The notes below the pieces were generated by a model. That model searched no databases and had not been told where the DNA came from. It worked only from the letters and a program-made list of their open reading frames with translations. A DNA stretch of 64,000 bases. It comes from Ascarosepion bandense. Its lineage: Eukaryota > Mollusca > Cephalopoda > Sepiida > Sepiidae. This document shows positions 1 through 11,566 of this stretch, piece after piece. The translations under genes were made by a program, and so were the position numbers. Numbering within the stretch: position 1 is the first letter of the stretch; each line of letters opens with the position of its first letter. Where the stretch lies: NCBI GenBank assembly GCA_037127315.1, contig JBBBDQ010000310.1, forward strand, positions 3,560,001-3,624,000, read 5' to 3'.

Positions 1-59
1 ATGCATTGCAAAATATCATTCAATTTATACTAATACTTGTCTGTATCATTTTTATAAAA

Positions 60-630
60 TTCTTCTTGCCAGAAACTATCCTACATATTTATAAATGTAC
101 CATTCATCTATGCATTGAATATTGTTGCCACATCTGTTGAGGTGCTTTTACTAGGTACTTAAAGTCTTGATAAAATCTAAAGAATTTGTAATGTTATAGG
201 TTCTGACCTGATATCTTAGTTTGTCATTTGTGCCTTTTTTATACCTATTTTCATAGTAATTATTCTGATGACCTTTCTTCTTTTGTACGTACACTTTATA
301 AACTTAAGTGCAGTACTAGATTGACAGCTAGGTTTCATCATTTTACAGTTTAAATTGCTAGATGTAGCCAGAAGTTCTATGCTAATAGTTTCTTATTGCA
401 TTTCATGCTTGTTGTACTCTCTTCTGGCCGTTTGCTTTTCAGTCAACTTTGATCTCCAAAGATTTTAATTCAACATCATTATCTTCTGTTTACTTAATTC
501 CTGTTCTTTTATTAACCTTTCTCCTTAACAATGTTTTTCTTCTTCTCATTCTCTCACACTCAATAACTTCCTGTATCTTAGTGGCTTTATTTCCTTACTT
601 GGAGTGAAATAATTAACTTTTAACTTTTTG
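60..630 (+). mobile_element. CR1/jockey-like LINE 3' end, degenerate copy
   Basis: Collinear with 45100-45700 and 55440-55960: CTTGATAAAATCTAAAGAAT, TCTGACCTGATATCTTAG, then CTTAGTGGCTTTATT...GGAGTGAAATAATT at the 3' end. It corresponds to the RT C-terminus and 3' UTR of the family, with the reading frame lost. Confidence 0.7.
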
Positions 631-1042
631 TCAGTGATTTTGTTTGCAAAGCAAAAATTTTGTCTTGCCACTGCAACTGACTCAGATGAATGAATGATAG
701 CTTGCTTGAATTTTGCAGTTGTGTTGTCACATCCTGCTATGGCAACAGAAAATGACCATGACTAAAATTAAGTGCAGTAGAGAAACCTTAAAAACAGAAA
801 AGAAATTAGGGAATAATGAATTATTTTAAAGGTTAAAAAATACAAAGATCAATGTTGGCAGGTTATCATTGTTTTCCCTGTGAAAAACAAAATACATGGA
901 TTGATCTTTGGCACAAAGGTTTTGTGTGTGTGTGCTTTTATTTTTTTTTTTTTTAAGCTAGAATTATTTTCATATGAAGTGAGTAATTAAAAACGTTTTT
1001 ATTTGATGGAAATATTTTCTTAAGCAAAAATGATATTAACCA

Positions 1043-1406
1043 TTATCGTTTTTGTTCAACTGTGAGCAAATGCAGCACTGACTTTGAACACAGCTTTTTC
1101 ATTGACAAATGTTCATGCAAAATGGAGAATACACTGCCTTCTGATATGTTCAACTCCTCTGCTATCTCATGCAAGTTCAATTTATGAGATTGTAGATATT
1201 TTGGTGTTTTCTGGGACAACTGCTGATTTTGGGTGACCTGAGCATTCAGCATAATTTGTCCCTGTACGATTGCGTTTAAAGTCCGCATACCACCTCTGTT
1301 GTTTTTGATGAAGCAGAGTCCAAATAACACTTATCAAGTGATTACTTTGCTTGAGAAGTATTTTTTTCCATCAAAAAGCAATGCTTTATCAACACACGAA
1401 ATTCAG
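1043..1406 (-). pseudogene. Mariner-type transposase, N-terminal remnant
   Basis: The - strand gives LIKHCFLMEKNTSQAK at about 1360-1400, then after a frame change LNLHEIAEELNISEGSVFSI and LHEHLSMKKL...LLTVEQKR. These are the helix-turn-helix DNA-binding region of mariner transposases related to SETMAR. The catalytic DDE/D half is absent, and an in-frame stop and frameshifts break the remainder. Confidence 0.8.
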
Positions 1407-1429
1407 ATTTTTTCAATTGTTTTGAAAAT

Positions 1430-3220
1430 TTGCAACAGTAGCTTCACTGAAATAACTATAGTTTGTAAATGATCCAATTGAACCCAAATTTTGTCATATG
1501 TGATTTGAAGGCTAGCACTTCATAAAAATCATATAGATTTTTATTAGTGGCACCACCTGTATATCAGGCCCGTGAGTTATTGAGTGATGTTATCTTTTGC
1601 GATTTTACTGCTTCAGAGTCGATATTACTAGCCATGTACACGTGTTTCTTGTATATTATGAAATTTACCCATTGTTTATATGTAGAAATATCTACAAATG
1701 AATGTAGAGATGTTTGTGTTCATAGGGTGTATATTTATGATGTGTACTGAAAAGTTCAAGCTCTACTATAAAGGGATTCCTCCAAGACAATTTTCAGCAC
1801 CCCCTTGTGTGTGCATTTAATTTATATTGTTTTTACAGATTTCTAAATTTTTACACATATACAATGTGGGTGTTATACAGACTTACCTAAAATACTCCAA
1901 CTATTTATTTGTTCTCTTCCTGTGCAAAAAAGTAAATATAGAAAGAACTCTTTAAATAGAAGACAAAATAAACCCGGTAAATGACGTTACAAATATTAAT
2001 TTATATATATATAATCTATATGTCACACCATCCCGTCCTGTTTTTTATTCAGAAAAAACCTACCAGAAACATTTTTGTAATTGTTCAACTGGAAATTTCA
2101 TGCATCATTAGAAAGAGAATAAAAAAGTCTTAGGAAGTACGGCTTAAATATGACTATAGCTTTATAGATCTGATAGGTTTCAAAAATTATGTTTTCTTCT
2201 TGAAGCCAGCATTTTTTTTCTCAAAAAATATACTTGCAATGTGCTGAATTTAATGTATTTTACACATTCTATAAATAAGTTAGTTATTCCACCACATTAA
2301 AATGAATTCTTCAATCCTTTTTTTATAATCTGAGTTCTAACTGTGATAATCATTGTGAATCAGCTTCAAAATAACTAAATTGATTGTTCATTAATCAAAT
2401 ATTGCAGCAGTTATTTTTTTCATTGTTTATATCGGAATAAATTAATAAAATAGAAATGTTAATTGGTTGTAAGTTCACTTTTGCTTTTCTCATAAATTAG
2501 ATGAGAAACATCTGAGTAAATTTTGCCATTTTTTGATAAAGTCTAAGTAATTTACTTATTGTTAAAGGTATCAAGCAATATGTTAATTTTCATGACTGCT
2601 TGGCTCAGTAATTATACTTTTTCTTTCCTGGTGAAAGATATATATTATTTTTCATGCCAAAGATTGTGAAATGAGGTGTATAAAATAAAAAATTTAAAAA
2701 AAAGTAATAATAATTTGCGTCTCACACAAAGTTTTCCATAGATTTAGTTTTCATTTTGATCACATTAACCTTACCTTTGATGTGATCTCCATGTGGTTGG
2801 CTGTAAGCTTTGTATAGTTTGCCTATGTAAATATAGGAAAAGTTTTAAGTTGCATAATGACCAGAAGCTTATGAAAATGCCAAACAAATTATATTTAAAT
2901 ATGAAATGGAAAATTAATTTACAACTTTGAAAATAACTTTTTTATAACTTGATAAATAGCTTACAAATGTTAAATGAGTAATAAATCAGATTTTGCTTGG
3001 TAAAATTTTAGTTTTAATTTATCAAGAAATTTAACATTTAATGGCAGAGTATATATGTTGGGTGGGAACTATTTTGAAAAGGGAATTAGTTTAACTAAGC
3101 ACTTTGGAATTGGAAGTAGCACAGGTAATGGCAAAAATTTGCTAGTGTACAATATTTCCTCCATTTCTAAAAGCTAAAAAAGGACCTGAATTCTGTAATT
3201 TTGTAAAGTGTGTGCATGTG
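1430..3220. other. Non-coding, no recognised element
   Basis: AT-rich, frames closed every few codons. Presumed intron. Confidence 0.5.
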
Positions 3221-3238
3221 CGCACACACACACACACA
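3221..3238. repeat. (CA)n microsatellite
   Basis: Short CA run preceded by GTGTGTGCATGTGCG, a small dyad. Confidence 0.9.
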
Positions 3239-3329
3239 TTCCAAATAAAACATTGAAAATTACATGTCGTATGATCATTTCTGTAAAGTATATTCACTTT
3301 GTCAGCAACCACTTAATTATGAAAAATTC

Positions 3330-3592
3330 AGAAGTTCTGTACTAATTATTTCTTCTCTTGCACTTCGCACTTCATGAACTCTTTTGGCTTTTTGCTTTCC
3401 AGTCCATTCTGAACTTCAAAACTTTAAGTCAGTTGTCATCTTCTGTCACCTTAATTTGTGTTTTTTTATTGTTCTTTCTCCTTAATAATATTTTATCTCA
3501 TATTCTTTCACAATCAGTAACCACTTGTATCTTAGTGGCTTTATCACCTTGGTTAGTGAAATGATTAAAAAAAAATATATATATATATAATT
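3330..3592 (+). mobile_element. CR1-like LINE 3' end
   Basis: TTCAGAAGTTCTGTACTAAT, CTTCTTTCTCCTTAATAATA-like and CTTAGTGGCTTTATC...GTGAAATGATTAAAA follow the consensus 3' end of the family. The last part is duplicated in the adjoining repeat. Confidence 0.65.
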
Positions 3593-3647
3593 TCAGTAAC
3601 CACTTGTATCTTAGTGGCTTTATCACCTTGGTTAGTGAAATGATTAA

Positions 3648-3709
<62 letters not shown>
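3514..3709. repeat. 79-bp tandem duplication of a LINE tail plus (AT)n
   Basis: The block from CAGTAACCACTTG to GTGAAATGATTAAAA occurs at 3514 and again at 3593 (offset 79). The second copy is followed by about 60 bp of AT dinucleotide. Probable slippage or unequal exchange between A/T-rich tails. Confidence 0.85.
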
Positions 3710-3713
<4 letters not shown>

Positions 3714-3719
3714 TAGTCA

Positions 3720-4585
3720 TGATATTGTCATATTTGCAAGTGTCAGTTTCTTTTTGAAAATGTTCAAGCGATAAACAATATTGACCATTTTTTTGGAGGC
3801 TAAAGAAACCTTTACAAAATGTGATGTAATTTGCATAATTCTTTAATAGCTTTTCTCTTTTGTGCTGCCCTTTTTGCTATAACTTAATCTGAAACATTGT
3901 TGTGCAAAATCATCCAATTTAGTCTACCGTCACTTCTATTAGATCAATATAAAACATTTTTTATACTTAGCAGCATTATCAATGCTTGCCTCTCCTTCAT
4001 TAATCTGGCAATCATGAGAAATTTCAAGTACCCAGACTAAAAGATGTCAGCCCATCAATTGGTAAACTATTTTTTGAACTTGCATTCAGTATTGTTAGCA
4101 AAATAGTTTTGTATATTTATTTTTTCAAACTAATTTTTTTTTCTTGGTATTGCTTTAAGAATAAACAAAAATAAATTGAAATGTAAACAAACTTAGTCTG
4201 GATATATATGTATTTTTTAAAGTGGATTACTTAAGATAAAACAGCTACAAAGGCTGTATTTGTTGTCATAGCATTTGTCTTAACGGTAACACTGAATTAT
4301 TATGTTATGAGATGTTTTTTTTAACTAAAAATAATTTATCATTGGTAATATTTTATTCAGATGGAAACAATAAAATATTTGATATCTGTGAAAATAACTT
4401 GCAGATTTGAAAATGGCAATAAAAAATACAGGCTTCCTGTTGAAGGCCAAAATGTTCTAGATTAACTTCAAATAAGATTTACATTTTCTCATTGCAGCCT
4501 TTTAACATATATTTTATGAAGAGAAAATAAATTTTTGAGATATGAATAAAAGCTAAGGAAATCTTACAAGTAACTTTTGGCATTT
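3720..4585. other. Non-coding, no recognised element
   Basis: AT-rich and featureless apart from T-runs. Confidence 0.5.
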
Positions 4586-4589
4586 TTTC

Positions 4590-5050
4590 TTCTATGTGCC
4601 ATTCCCTTTCAGGATGTTGGCAATAATGTCTCTCCACAATTTCCTGTTCTTTGTAGCTCTTAGTATTTTTTTTTCTAAACTCTGTTCTACCATCATTTAC
4701 ACCAGCTTTTCAGGTAGTTTATGCACTGTTTTCCTCTGTCCCTCTTGCCTTCAGTATGTCCTTTGAGTATCACATTTTCCAAGCCCTCTTTTCTCATTAT
4801 GTACTCTAGAAATTTTTTTACCTAAGTCTAAGGGTCTTTTTTGTTTCTATTTTCTCTAAAACATTGTCAATGCTCACATGTACAGTCCATGATATTCTCA
4901 GTATCCTTCTGCATAAGCATCTTTCTATTACCTGAAGTCTCTTCTTCATCTGCAAAAGGATTCTCCAGCAATCATTGCTACATATGAGGGCTTTTATTAT
5001 ACATAAGTTCAGTGCTATTTTACTCATGTGCTATAAAGTTACATTCATAA
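4590..5050 (-). mobile_element. APE-type LINE, RT C-terminal fragment
   Basis: The - strand reads KRLQVIERCLCRRILRISWT, a hallmark of the C-terminus of the LINE family also found at 36.7, 48.1, 58.8 and 63.6 kb. The UTR segment with CTCTCCACAATTTCCTGT (+ strand) is shared with 30.8, 49.4 and 58.8 kb. Confidence 0.75.
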
Positions 5051-5339
5051 TTATTATCTATGCTGTGGGTTTTAGTTTTGTTAAAATATTGTGTGCTGAA
5101 AGATTGCATTTTCTATTGTCATTTTATCTTTATGCTATTCAAGTTGTTTTGAAATAAGTCTTAACTTGCTGTTTATATAACCTCAAAATTTGACCTGTAG
5201 AAGGATTCATTAGATAAAGTAATACATTTCAAATGATATAGAAAACAAGCAGATGGCAAAATTTTGGTTGAACATTAGAAATATGGACAGGTATAGTAAA
5301 TATAACATGAATTAAAGAATTTTATCATTTTCTACTATT

Positions 5340-5465
5340 ATGTTCTATCATTAGCAATTTTAAAAATACTTAATTTTTTTTTAAATTTCTAATTCTTTCA
5401 CACCTAGTAACCTCTTGTGTCTTAATGGCTTTACTGCCTTGCTTGAGATAAATTCAATTAAAAAA
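5340..5465 (+). mobile_element. CR1-like LINE, terminal fragment
   Basis: Only the last part of the 3' UTR remains: TTTCACACCTAGTAACCTCT, CTTAATGGCTTTACTGCCTT, GCTTGAGATAAATTC. Confidence 0.55.
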
Positions 5466-5944
5466 AATTCTTGAATGAGAATTTAGCATTAAATCTATTT
5501 TAACCACTAAGAATGTTCACTATTCTTATGTTAAAATGTAAATAATTAATTATTACAAAATGACTCCAAATAACCTTTTCAGAAATGAAGAAAAGAAAAA
5601 ACCCTGCTAAACAACCACATCTGAAGAATGTGTAGCCCGTGATCACTGAGATGAGAGCACGTACTTGATCAACACAAGTGGGGTTACTGGTGGGGAGAGT
5701 CCGATGTTGAAAATACTGAAACCTTTAATGTGGCCAGGAAAACATCAATGACAACTCTCAAAGCATTCACAGAAAGAATGTATATAATGAAGAATGTATT
5801 TTTTTAATGCTAATATTAAATGTTACATCTGTGCAAATCTTATTTGCCAGCTACTTAATTTTACTATTAAGGTAGTTATACATAATGTTATAAATATGTA
5901 ATAGAATTAAATGTTAAACTGAAATATTCCAGTGTTTTGCCATT

Positions 5945-6536
5945 CTCCTCAGTGTTCTTGACAAGCTCCAAAGGAGAGTCTGTAATGTGATAGGTACTGA
6001 TCTGGCGACTCGACTGCAGCCACTTCCCCATCGTCGAAATGTGGCCTCCCTTTGTCGCTTCTATAAATACTTTCATGGCTTCTGCTTGGATGAGCTTAAG
6101 TCACTGATGCCTCCTCAACAGGTGTTTACTTGTGCAACCAGACTGGCAACTGGGTCCAACCCATTCACAGTCAGGTTAGCCAAATACAGACGACAATTCT
6201 ACTCCTGCAGCTTCCGCTCTCGCACTTCCCGCCTGTGGAACTCACTCCCGTATTCTTGCTTTCCTGACGGCTACAACCTCCAGAAATTTAAATGCAAAGT
6301 CAATACTCATCTACTAACCACTGGCCTCTAGCTCTCTCTCCTCCCCTGTATAACCTTCCCTTTCTCTCCACCTATGTATCTGTCATCGCACCTGCTTTCT
6401 CAGCTTTCTATTATTCCTTTCTAACAAGTTTGTACTCCTCACTCTTTTCTAATTAATCTTTTTACATTTATGTAACCCCCTGCACATCAGTGGCGTTTCC
6501 GCTTTGCTCGGGGTGAAATGATTAAAAAAAAAAAAA
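5945..6536 (+). mobile_element. CR1/jockey-like LINE, RT C-terminus with intact frame and tail
   Basis: The best-preserved copy of this family here. An open frame runs from LDKLQRRVCNVIGTDLATRL through RRNVASLCRFYKYFHGFC, RLATGSNPF and SRTSRLWNSLPYSCFPDGYN to HLLTTGL* at 6331. This is the RT C-terminal extension. The 3' UTR ends in GTAACCCCCTGCACATCAGT, GCTCGGGGTGAAATGATT and an A-run. It is 5'-truncated, as usual for LINE copies. I assign CR1/jockey-like on the WNSLP...F..F motif; the clade is not certain. Confidence 0.85.
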
Positions 6537-6539
6537 AAT

Positions 6540-6558
6540 GTGCATAGCTGTGTGTTAG

Positions 6559-6592
<34 letters not shown>

Positions 6593-7681
6593 CTAAATTC
6601 AAAAGCAGCAGATCAACTTTCTTTTAAAATGTAATTAAAGTAGATTTTGTTTTCCTCTTTTTCCTTTTTCTTTCTTGTGTATTGCTGTGGATTTTTCTTT
6701 CTCTATTTTGAGGTAAACACTTTTATCAAAGCTAGATTGAATTAATGCTGGCTATCACACTTCTTCTCATGACAGACAGACATTAACTCATAACATTATC
6801 ATTTGCTTAAGTGTTTAAAATTTTATTTAAATCTTCACAGTGTGTTAGTGAGTAGATTGTTTACAATTTTAGTAACATAATTGAATCTGCTTCAGTATAA
6901 CCAAAACAAATAAAAAAGAAATGCTGTCAATGTCCTTTATTTTATTTATTAGATCAAATGTATAGAAAAACAAATTAAGTTTCTTAGTCACTGGAAGATA
7001 TTCTATAATTAAGGTATTGAATAAATATTATAATTAAATAAATGGATTTGATATATTGACTCATTTCATAGACAAGGAATGTTTTTCATTGTAATTTTTT
7101 TTTTTTTTTTTGTTTTCTCTTAAAGAAATACTTTTTTTCTAACTGCTAAAGTTTCATATACCCATGTCTAAGCTTACTGGCTTTCCTCAAATGTTAACTA
7201 AAATCATTAACCCAGCAGATATTTATTATTGTCTGTTTGAAAATGGCTATTGGTATTCTTGTTGTTGTTGTTTTTTTGTTTTTTTTTTTAATTAAATTGC
7301 ATTTGTAATGGAGACATTGATGATATGTAGGAATAATTTTCTAAGTTATAGCACAAGCATTTTTCATAGAAAAGTCTTTTCTAGTACACCACTAATTTTC
7401 CAGTATTTTGCCAGACTAATTGAAATTGATTCAAGTAATAAATCCATCTCCAATCTAACTTCTAATGGATTTTTATAGAAAATTAATTGCTTATGCTCAT
7501 TATTTATAATCATTTCTGGGTCAAATGGTCTTAAACTTTATCTTTTTCTTGTGACTGTCACAGTTACAATCTCACTTTACTCATTACATCATACATATCT
7601 TATCTGGCTGAGTTCATTTCTAAAAGTTGTAGAGGACAAAAACATCTATTGTACTGCTGTCTCTTATTTATTTTTGCTTCA

Positions 7682-7685
<4 letters not shown>
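6540..7685. other. Non-coding with long T-runs
   Basis: T-runs at 6558-6590, 7098-7112 and 7263-7290. Nothing coding recognised. Confidence 0.5.
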
Positions 7686-7687
<2 letters not shown>

Positions 7688-7733
<46 letters not shown>

Positions 7734-7742
7734 TACACACAG
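7688..7742. repeat. (TA)n(CA)n microsatellite at a Tc1 edge
   Basis: TA run 7688-7722, then CA units up to the Tc1 terminal repeat. Confidence 0.95.
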
Positions 7743-8322
7743 TGGACAAAATAATGAAAACACGTAATACCATAATAGCATAATTTTTGAAATTTGATTA
7801 AACTTTCAAAAGCTTGTCTATTTTTATATTTCTTGATTTAATATTAATAGTTTTTTTTTTTTTTTTTTTTTTAGATATTATTTGAATAAATTTATTAAAA
7901 TCAGCAGTCAGTACTATTTAAGAAGTTTAAGTGATCAACTTCATTCTATGCTTCAGGATCGGTTTCTGGAGGGAAATGTCATTTTCAAGATCATAATGCA
8001 CCCATTCATACTGCTAAAGTTGTAGCTGAATTGTATGAGAAACATTCTAGTGAAATAGAACATCTTAGCTAGTCACCACAGTCTGCAGATCTCAAAATCC
8101 TTGAACATTTATGGTTCATTTTAGAGAAACAAGTGAGGAGTTGATATCTCCTACCATTATTATTGAAAGAATTAGACTGTTTCAGCTGAAGAATGGATAA
8201 AAATTCCTCTGGAAACAATTCAAACTTTGTATGAGTTGATCCCATGCAAAATTCAAGCTGTAATTACTGTCAAGGATAGTTCTACCCCATATTGAAATAA
8301 GTTTGCTCGAAATTCCAAGGTG
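7740..8322 (+). mobile_element. Tc1-like DNA transposon, internally deleted
   Basis: It starts with AGTGGACAAAATAATGAAAA, typical of the outer inverted repeat of Tc1 elements. A decayed transposase C-terminus follows at about 7950-8300: HTAKVVAELYEKH, SPQSADLKILEHLW, LEKQVRS, then EEWIKIPLETIQTLYELIPCK and STPY with stops and shifts between. The right terminal repeat is lost where a GT/CG/TA microsatellite begins at about 8322. The first catalytic aspartates are missing. Confidence 0.82.
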
Positions 8323-8552
8323 TGTGTGTGCGCGTATATATGTATAAACACAGGTTTCATTAGATAAAAATAAGGTACTAATTTTAAGATTACAAGAAAA
8401 ATTAAATATAAAACTTAACTGAAGTATCTTGTTAGTCATATTTAATGAAACTTGTATATAAGGTATGCTGAAAATTTCCAAATTACCAAAAATCATGCAC
8501 TCTCACACAATCACCTGTAAAACTTACTCTGAATTGCTTTTTCCTTTATCTT

Positions 8553-9380
8553 GAACATAAATGATCTGCCTAAGAGTATATTCCAATCATTTATGAATAT
8601 CTATCCTGATAATACAATGGTACATGGGTTCACCTTGAAAAGCCTAGATGACCAGAGCTTGGCAGATCTCTTCTAACCTAGCTCATAACAGCTCAGTGGA
8701 GGAAAAACTGGCTGGTTACATTCAACACCTTTAAAACAGTGATATTCCATCATTCTATCACGATGAATGAATATTTCCTCAGGGAGGTCCCATGCTTTGA
8801 ACATCTATTGGGACTTAAACACAAACCAGACCTCAAGTAAAACACATGCATATGATTCATCATTAAATATGCTAGAAAAATGACCAGTTCTCTGTACTGC
8901 TCCATCAACTACCTGATTCCTCATGCTATCCTTTAACGAGATCTGGATCAGACTGAAAATGGAGTACTGCTGCCATATATAGGCAGCACATCTTCATTGG
9001 TGACAAATTATTTTCTACCCTACAACTTCACAGATGAAGCATTGCAAGTTTCTCCTTTCTCTGTTACTATTTCTATGGAAAGTGTTCTGATTAACTACAT
9101 TCCTTAGTTTCACCAGTTATAACCTTCACTTGCCATGCCACACACATTGTAACAAACCATTTTCATTAGCATGTAGGTTCCACTTGAACAGTTTCTTCCC
9201 ACAAACTGCTCTTTTGTGAAACTGACTTCCAAGAGGATGCTTCCTCAATCACTCCACTTCTAACTTGTCAAAGTTGAAGATTAATCATTATCTTCCCTAC
9301 TTATTCACATAAACTGTGCCTCTTACTCGGTAATCTCTGCCTCGAGTGGCCTTCAGGACTTGTAGAGGGTGAACACCATT
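8553..9380 (+). mobile_element. CR1/jockey-like LINE, RT palm to C-terminus, degenerate
   Basis: INDLPKS leads to YPDNTMVHGFTLKSLDDQSL, a decayed YADDTT catalytic box (8602-8613, A to P and D to N). Later stretches include RLKMEYCCHI and KRMLPQSLHF in changing frames, corresponding to (I/L)KMEYCCHIWG and the WNSLP region. Many stops. Confidence 0.7.
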
Positions 9381-9849
9381 GTAAAAAAAAAAAATAATAC
9401 TCTTGTTCTGTCTTGTACTTTGCTTGTCAATGCAAACATTAATTGATCTGAATAAGTTTTGAGATTCTCTTGTATTAAGGTGACATAAGACAAATAATTT
9501 CAATCAATATTGAGATTTTAAAGAATACCACTATGAGTTTCATGTATTTCTTTTAAACTGGAGATTCCCTCCACCTGTTTAACTTTTGTTTTATTGGTTT
9601 AATAAACACAGAATAGTGACACTTTTCAGTTTTTTCTTTAGATACAAATAACCTTTTCATTTTCACAATACTTGCTTTTATAATTTGTGTTTGTTATTGT
9701 TGACATTATAAACTTTTATAGGGTTTTAAAGAAACATTGCCATATGCTGCCGGGTTTTGTGCTCCTTTTAACCAATAAGTAGCCAAAGATACTCTGAGCA
9801 AGTCTTCCATGCCTAATCTATCTGGAAGTTTTACTTGTGTGCATACATA

Positions 9850-9850
<1 letters not shown>

Positions 9851-9920
<70 letters not shown>
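9851..9920. repeat. (GT)n(TA)n(CA)n palindromic microsatellite
   Basis: GT run 9851-9872, TA run to 9903, CA run to 9920. The whole tract is close to a perfect 65-70 bp inverted repeat. Confidence 0.95.
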
Positions 9921-10203
9921 TCGTCATCATCATAAGAGCCATTTGTTTTTTCTTGAGGATCAGGATTAATCTCACACAAAGCAAGGTGGGTCATGTCTGA
10001 CAGAGAAGCTCACTTTACCTCTCCACATATGCCTGTCAACATACTGACACTTGTAGTTATAATTTGAGGCAAGGTTTTAAAAGACCAGATGCTCTTCCTG
10101 ACACCCAAGTCAGACACTCATGGTAGTCCAAAAACACAAGTGTTTTATCGAGACATCATCTCTAGGAATGTTTCTATTCAAGGCTTGAGATCTTACCTCA
10201 GCC

Positions 10204-10204
<1 letters not shown>
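9920..10204. mobile_element. Degenerate SINE-like remnant
   Basis: GTCATCATCATAA and, later, GAGGCAAGGTTTTAAAAGAC-CAGATGCTCTTCCTGACACC recall cephalopod SINEs that carry GGATGCCCTTCCT blocks. No promoter boxes are recognisable. Confidence 0.35.

Positions 10205-10239
<35 letters not shown>
10205..10239. repeat. (CA)n microsatellite
   Basis: About 17 CA units directly beside the left inverted repeat of the next element. Confidence 0.95.
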
Positions 10240-10242
<3 letters not shown>

Positions 10243-10581
10243 GAGATTGAAAAGTAACTCTTCATTTTAAAATACTTATAATTTATTTATTGATTTTTTT
10301 TTTTTACAAGAAATGGATTTGAGAGAAAAGTGTCTAGCATGAGGTTTTATTTAAAATTTGATATGGGCACCAGATTTCACTACCAACTCAAGGAAGTGTG
10401 TCATTGGGAACTTGAAGACATGACTTCTTGTATTCACCCTTCAAGTTCTTCCAAAGTCTTGGTTTAGGATAGTAGATTTGCTCCTTTAACCAATCCTGAA
10501 GAAAAAAAAATCACATAGTGTTAATTCAGGACTCCAGGCTGGCCAATCATGCATAAAATAGGGACATACTTTTCAATCACC
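10240..10581 (-). mobile_element. IS630/mariner-like transposon remnant with inverted ends
   Basis: GGAGATTGAAAAGTAACT at the left end pairs with ACATACTTTTCAATCACC at the right, about 14 of 18 positions inverted. Between them the - strand reads WPAWSPELTLCDFFF, the WPARSPDLTP.DFFLW motif around the last catalytic aspartate, and later FPMTHFLELVVKSGAHIKF, from the transposase C-terminus. An internally deleted, dead copy. Confidence 0.75.
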
Positions 10582-10597
10582 CTGTGTATCTCTCTTT

Positions 10598-10600
<3 letters not shown>

Positions 10601-10637
<37 letters not shown>
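10601..10637. repeat. (TA)n microsatellite
   Basis: About 18 TA units just outside the right end of the preceding transposon. Confidence 0.95.
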
Positions 10638-10639
<2 letters not shown>

Positions 10640-11067
10640 CTGAGAGGGGCACCAAGAAATTCTTGGCCTGGTGTAAACCCTTTAAAACAATTAGTTTGGT
10701 CATTAGTTTAATTTTGGGAACAAGTTAGAGTAAGAGCTTTTCAAAGTACACCTTATATCTGTGTTCACTTTGGTTTATTCATATTTGTCTGTCCAGGTTA
10801 ACATATTATCTATATTTTTATCTCTGTGCTATAGTTTCAAATGACATTTTGCTAATGTATGACTTGGTATGCTTGGAAATGTAACTTTTCAACAGTTTAG
10901 TACTCTTTTTACACCTGTGTCAGCTGACAGCTTTAATGAGTCATTTCTGGAAATAAGATTCAAAGTTATAATTATTTTTGTTTTAAGAACTAAGCCTAAA
11001 TTAATAGAAAGTCAGAACAAATGCCTGATTATTTTTCTTTATATATAGTATAAAATACATACATTTT

Positions 11068-11069
<2 letters not shown>

Positions 11070-11117
<48 letters not shown>
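11070..11117. repeat. (GT)n(TA)n microsatellite
   Basis: Short GT run followed by about 19 TA units. Confidence 0.95.
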
Positions 11118-11119
<2 letters not shown>

Positions 11120-11520
11120 GAATGACCCTTTTACTGGTCTGCTCTAAAGAAATGATTCTTATGTTGATTCATCAGATTTATATATAATTTATATTCACTG
11201 TAAAGAAACAATTTTAATCAATTATGTCTAAAATATTTTCAATGTGTCAGTTGATCTATATATCTTTAGTAATTTTATGATTGTTTTTGATAGTTGTAAT
11301 ATATAATGTTCTATCCTTTCTATTATCATAAAGTCCATTGTGTATTTGTAGGTATATATATTTCCCTGTTGTCACACTCATGGAGAAAGAGACACTAGTG
11401 GGGCATTGTTGGCTCAGTTCATTCTCTTTACTACCACTTATTAAAGCTCTTGCCATGTATTTGCACTTTAACAGTGCCTTATTTTATATTTTTCTACAAT
11501 AATGGTCATCAGGTAATGAA

Positions 11521-11523
<3 letters not shown>

Positions 11524-11563
<40 letters not shown>
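11524..11563. repeat. (TA)n microsatellite
   Basis: About 20 TA units. TATATATATTTCCCT...GTCACACTC occurs both before it (11353) and after it (11867), suggesting one dispersed repeat cut by the microsatellite. Confidence 0.9.
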
Positions 11564-11566
<3 letters not shown>

